Source: Ettlia oleoabundans (taxonomy: Eukaryota > Chlorophyta > Chlorophyceae > Chlamydomonadales). From it: a stretch of DNA of 13,875 nucleotides. The stretch covers positions 1-13,875 of the forward strand of contig JAAMXP010000330.1 of NCBI GenBank assembly GCA_019693395.1, written 5' to 3'. A program made the translations under genes and the position numbers. Shown here one piece after another: positions 10,781 through 13,875 of the stretch (position 1 is the first letter of the stretch; each line of letters starts with the position of its first letter). Below the pieces are notes generated by a model. The model made no database searches and was not told where the DNA came from. It saw only the letters and a program-made list of their open reading frames with translations.

Positions 10781-11376
10781 TGAGCTGCCCACCGCCACCC
10801 TAGATCCGCTGTTTGAGGTTGTTTCGTGCTCAAACGACTTGCGAAAGGGCAGAGCTTGCGCCGCTCCACAAACCTAAAAGCCGGGGCGCCGGCAAGGCAA
10901 CCCTCGAGCGTCGTTGGTGCCTGACCGACCTCCGGCCGCTTTAATTAACCTGGAAATTTGTTGGAAGGGGCAGTTCCTTCTGCTTGATCGCGAAGAAAGG
11001 CGATGCATGAAAGCTCGCCTCTCGCCTCTCGGCTCAGAGCCACTGTCTTTCTGAACACAATTTCTTCGTACATAGCTTTAACAAGAGATACTACTGTCTT
11101 TCCTTGGTTGCGGTGGCGTCAGTCTTGCGCGGGGTTTGGTCCGTTCAGCCGGCCCGTCGCCCCATTCCTCTCGGCCGCTTGGGAAGGGACATTGTAAGGC
11201 CTTCCAGAAACGTTCAGGGCCAAGGCGAGGCTGGGGAACACCGCACCCGCTAAGAACTCGGCGGCCGTCTTCCTCACCGCTCTTTACGCGTGACTTTTGC
11301 GGGCCCCCACGCCGCAACAGCTGCGGCGCAACAGCAGCTGCGGCGTTGGGCCGCGGGAGCCCGGCTATCACTCACT
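10781..11376. promoter_or_regulatory. Divergent promoter region, NDUFV2 (-) and CUE-like gene (+)
   Basis: The start codons of the two divergent genes are 596 bp apart, so both promoters and both 5' UTRs must fit here. An AT-rich core (TTTAATTAA, 10940-10948) sits in otherwise GC-rich DNA, and a short CTCGCCT repetition lies near 11012-11030. No TATA box in a convincing position, no tRNA and no further coding region was seen. Confidence 0.5.
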
Positions 11377-12852
11377 ATGTCTGTGGCGACACAGCGGTCG
11401 CCCTTCGCTGTCGGCTGTAAGCGCCTGTACGAGAACGAGGAGAACGAGGACCACATTCAGCGCCAGGACAGCGGTGCCGGCTCTCATAAGCGTCATCGGC
11501 AGCGAGGCAGCCCCGTAGGTCGCTGTGGCAGCGACAGTGCGCAGCACGCATACACCGTGAGCCACGCCACTTTTGCGGCGGTGCGCGGCCTGTTCCTCGA
11601 GATGAGCGACAAGGTGCTTGCTTGACAGAGTGGGTTATGTGCTGTTTGTGCCTTGCATGTGGAGGTTGCATCAGGGCTGACCAAAGGCAAGGTTAAGAGC
11701 TTGATTGGATATGTGTGATGGCTTCATACCCCCCCCCCCCCCACCACCACCACCACCACCACCACCACCACCTTGCACCCGTTGGCCAACATTGAAAAGA
11801 TTCTATTGCACGGAGTGCTACCTGAGGCTCCATACTCAGCCGCATCTGCTGCTGTCTGTCATCCCTTTCGTCTGAATGCAGGTTATTGCCGACGTGCTGG
11901 CTGAGTATGGGGACAACATTGATGCCGCCATCAGGCACCTCTCTGACCTCCGCCTTTCCACAGCTTCCTCCTCGGCGCCCGCGCCAGAGCAGGGAAAAGT
12001 AGCCAGTGAGCAGCAGTTGCACCACAACCAGGAAGCAACAGCAGATGCATCGGCTGGACCTGCAAGCACCTGTGATGGAGATGGAGTGAGGCCCGCTGTC
12101 AAATCGGCTGATGATTGGGTGGATACTGTGGTGGCTGAGATGGCAGCAGCCAAGGACATGACAGATGCGCGAGCACGCGCCTCTAGGTTGCTGCAGGCAT
12201 TTGAACAGGCGGCAGTGTACCACGCCAAGCAGGTCCGGGGGTGTTGAGCAGCCTACTTGACCACCGCTGTGCTTGGCTGCCGCTTTCCTGAGTTCTGGAC
12301 GGACAGACTTGACCAGCATGGTCTTGCCTTGCTGCGTATGACAGAGGGTGCTACACTGCCTCTGCTGCATGTTGAGTTTGCAGAGTATGGGCCTTGAGTT
12401 TGAGCAGTTACGTGGGCAGCTGCAGGAGGCGCAGCGCGAAAACCAGCTGCTTAAGCGTGCTGTTACCATCCAAAATGCACGCATGCAAGAACTGAGGTGG
12501 GTAGTGACACAACGGTATAATTTTTATCAAGATTGATCCTCATCCATTGCCACCTCCTCTGCCCTTTTTAGTTCCCATGCATGCGTCCAACGCTGTTCCA
12601 CATGCACATTCCTGTGTCAACTCATTGATCTGCTAGAGATGGTTCTCAACAATTGATCTGTGCCGGTGTAAATTTGTGTGCAGTGGCAAAGAGGCTGAGG
12701 TGGCACAGCTGCGCCAGATGTTGGAGGGCTACCAACAGAAGTTGCATGCATTGGAGGTGCAGAATTACAGCCTCGCGCTGCACCTTAAACAGGCCACTGA
12801 TGGGAAGAATGCAATGTCAGCCTCAAGCTTCAAGAATCCAGACATTTTTTAG
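11377..12852 (+). CDS. CUE-like domain and coiled-coil protein (plant 'ubiquitin system component Cue' family)
   Basis: Exons: 11377-11613, 11882-12232, 12384-12496, 12684-12852 (870 nt, 289 aa; all phases agree). The layout matches a small family of plant proteins annotated as ubiquitin system component Cue. A CUE-like three-helix domain spans about 66-106 (AVRGLFLEMSDK joined to VIADVLAEYGDNIDAAI). It is followed by a polar linker, a conserved DDWVDTVVAEM segment (about 158-168), and a coiled coil in exons 3 and 4 (QRENQLLKRAV, then QKLHALEVQNYSLALHLKQA). It ends in PDIF, like its relatives. CUE domains generally bind ubiquitin through an MFP motif and a dileucine. Here the MFP position reads LFL, without the proline, so ubiquitin binding is uncertain. 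The ATG at 11377 is the first in frame. The exact cellular role is not known to me. Confidence 0.88.
11729..11772. repeat. C14 homopolymer followed by (ACC)10
   Basis: Fourteen C (11729-11742) run into ten perfect ACC units (11743-11772). It lies in intron 1 of the CUE-like gene, about 110 bases before the acceptor. Such a compound tract is likely length-variable between strains. Its pyrimidine richness suits an intron. Confidence 0.97.
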
Positions 12853-13073
12853 CTGCAGCAGTTGGTTTGTATTTGAGCGTCAATGCCCAACCAATATGTT
12901 ACGTTCGGGTTGGCAACACTTCAAAACAGTATGTTAGTAGGAGTGTTCTGTCGCAATTTTGCCATACAACCTCGACTTGCCTTTTTATTGCCACTTTTCC
13001 TCAACACGCTCTGATGTACGGCTATGTTGGCATTGCTGCTGTATATTGTTTCTCTACTTCTCGGGCACTCAGG

Positions 13074-13078
13074 TGTAA
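13074..13078 (+). terminator. TGTAA polyadenylation signal of the CUE-like gene
   Basis: TGTAA lies about 220 bases after the TAG stop at 12850-12852. It matches the chlorophyte signal and predicts an mRNA end near 13090. Confidence 0.6.
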
Positions 13079-13111
13079 CAACGCTTAACAATGCAATTGA
13101 AGTCACTAATG

Positions 13112-13116
13112 TTACA
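13112..13116 (-). terminator. TGTAA polyadenylation signal (minus) for the right-edge gene
   Basis: Plus-strand TTACA reads TGTAA on the minus strand, 275 bases beyond the putative stop at 13391-13393. If used, its transcript would end near 13095, almost touching or overlapping the plus-strand transcript that ends near 13090. Confidence 0.45.
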
Positions 13117-13270
13117 ATTGAGTTGGGCCAAACAACTGCACGGTTAACATATTGCTGGGTAAGAATAGCGATGCAAACACCAAGGAATGGCGGTAAAAAA
13201 CCACCGAGGAATGGCGTTGGAAACTGCTACTGTGACAGCAAGGTCTGGCTACTGCTCTAGCTGGAACCCA

Positions 13271-13334
13271 TGATTGACATAGCAAAGTGGTTTGCTACGT
13301 CAATGTGTGGAAACCGTGATTGACATAGCAAGGT
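13271..13334. repeat. Hairpin with an additional direct repeat arm
   Basis: ATTGACATAGCAAA (13273-13286) is followed by a GTGG loop and TTTGCTACGTCAAT (13291-13304), its inverse with one mismatch (a T.G wobble when read on the minus strand). The arm recurs directly as TGATTGACATAGCAAGGT at 13317-13334, against TGATTGACATAGCAAAGT at 13271-13288. It would lie in the 3' UTR of the right-edge minus-strand gene. Confidence 0.8.
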
Positions 13335-13390
13335 AGTGTGCCTACTTTTTCACCCCCTGTTTCAGCTTTGTTGACGCATGAAGGGTTGCC

Positions 13391-13653
13391 TTACTCGCAT
13401 GGGCCTTTGGGCTCTGTCACAGCAATCACATGTTCCTGCATATCAGCAGCGGTGGAATGTGATAATTTAAAACATGTTGTACACCAATGATGGACAGTTG
13501 TGCGATAAGCAGACATGCCAAAGATGGTACCACTCCCCACCATTTAGCACATTTAGCACGCACCGGTTGGCTGATAGCACTCACCGTGGTACCCAGGTTC
13601 TCCACCTGGCCAATGCCTGACTCACGCTCAACACCTGTGGCCCGTGTCTCAAC
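13391..13653 (-). CDS. Unidentified minus-strand gene, last two exons (partial)
   Basis: Two candidate exons join in phase 0: 13653-13585 (23 codons, starting VETRATGVERESG, with a CAAACAG acceptor and a GTGAGT donor) and 13435-13391 (14 codons plus TAA, EHVIAVTEPKGPCE, with a TATGCAG acceptor). The intron between them is 149 bp, like others in the window, and a minus-strand TGTAA lies downstream. I recognise no family. The frame stays open upstream of the 13653 acceptor to the window edge, so the first of these exons could begin farther right. The 5' part of the gene is outside the window. Confidence 0.4.
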
Positions 13654-13841
13654 CTGTTTGCGCAGGATGGGCAGTGAATGCAGACAAGTCAATGCTGAAT
13701 GTTGCGGACTTTGCCTGTGCATGGGACAGATTAGTTGCCAGTGTATGGAACAGATGTAGAAGCCACTCTGCACGCGTTGCAAGAAACAATCACTTCCAGA
13801 GTAGGATAGCGACCTTTTAGTAACAGGATGGATTTCATAGC

Positions 13842-13875
13842 CGCTCAATGCTACCCGTCGCTCAATGCGACCCAC
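13842..13875. repeat. 17-bp imperfect tandem repeat at the window edge
   Basis: CGCTCAATGCTACCCGT (13842-13858) is followed by CGCTCAATGCGACCCAC (13859-13875), three differences in 17 bases. The array may continue past the window. It lies in the 5' direction of the right-edge minus-strand gene. Confidence 0.6.

Larger units (their letters stand above)
12853..13390. other. Convergent 3' flank, CUE-like gene (+) and right-edge gene (-)
   Basis: No coding region is supported here. Composition is more AT-rich than in the exons. The stretch holds the two facing poly(A) signals at 13074 and 13112, two copies of AGGAATGGCG (13183-13192 and 13207-13216), and the hairpin/direct-repeat element at 13271-13334. 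Confidence 0.5.

Noticed and set aside
10781..10798. Upstream GTG as NDUFV2 start
   Set aside because: Nuclear genes start at ATG. The ATG at 10780 gives a typical mitochondrial presequence.
11693..12484. 263-codon minus-strand open frame with poly-Trp
   Set aside because: It is antisense to the CUE-like gene; the tryptophan run is the complement of the ACC repeat.
13183..13216. Two copies of AGGAATGGCG as a CRISPR-like or mobile repeat
   Set aside because: Only two 10-bp copies, in a eukaryotic 3' flank; too little to support an array or element.

Overview
The window is nuclear DNA of a green alga (Chlorophyta, probably Chlorophyceae). Genes are densely packed and split by many short introns, nearly all GT-AG with donors of the GTGAGT/GTGGGT type. 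Exons are GC-rich. TGTAA motifs, the usual chlorophyte polyadenylation signal, lie downstream of several stop codons. The encoded proteins read most like green-lineage homologues. No prokaryotic gene, CRISPR array, transposon gene, rRNA or tRNA was seen. All exon models were built by hand by matching splice sites, reading phase and family motifs.

Layout. (1) 1-821: repeats and the poorly resolved end of a minus-strand gene, with an 8-bp tandem duplication where its reading frame breaks. (2) 1384-3644, plus strand: a nine-exon DHHC-family protein S-acyltransferase (336 aa) whose zinc-binding/catalytic core is altered (DHYC, and two cysteines replaced by Asp and Ser). (3) 4282-7710, minus strand: a ten-exon EXO70 exocyst subunit (679 aa) with a GC-AG intron followed by a 30-nt exon. 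(4) 8325-10780, minus strand: an eight-exon gene for the mitochondrial complex I 24-kDa [2Fe-2S] subunit (NDUFV2/NuoE type, 293 aa). (5) 11377-12852, plus strand: a four-exon CUE-like/coiled-coil protein (289 aa) related to plant 'ubiquitin system component Cue' proteins. (6) 13391-13875, minus strand: the probable 3' end of an unidentified gene.

The genes are ordinary, mostly housekeeping, and do not form a functional cluster. S-acylation and the exocyst both act in membrane traffic, but adjacency in an algal genome is weak evidence of a shared pathway. NDUFV2 and the CUE gene are divergent across about 600 bp that must hold both promoters. The acyltransferase and EXO70 are convergent, as are the CUE gene and the right-edge gene, whose putative poly(A) signals lie only about 35 bp apart.

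I found no convincing undescribed system. The observations most worth following are the degenerate DHHC core, the GC-AG intron with its micro-exon, the frame-breaking 8-bp duplication, and the hairpin/direct-repeat element near 13.3 kb.
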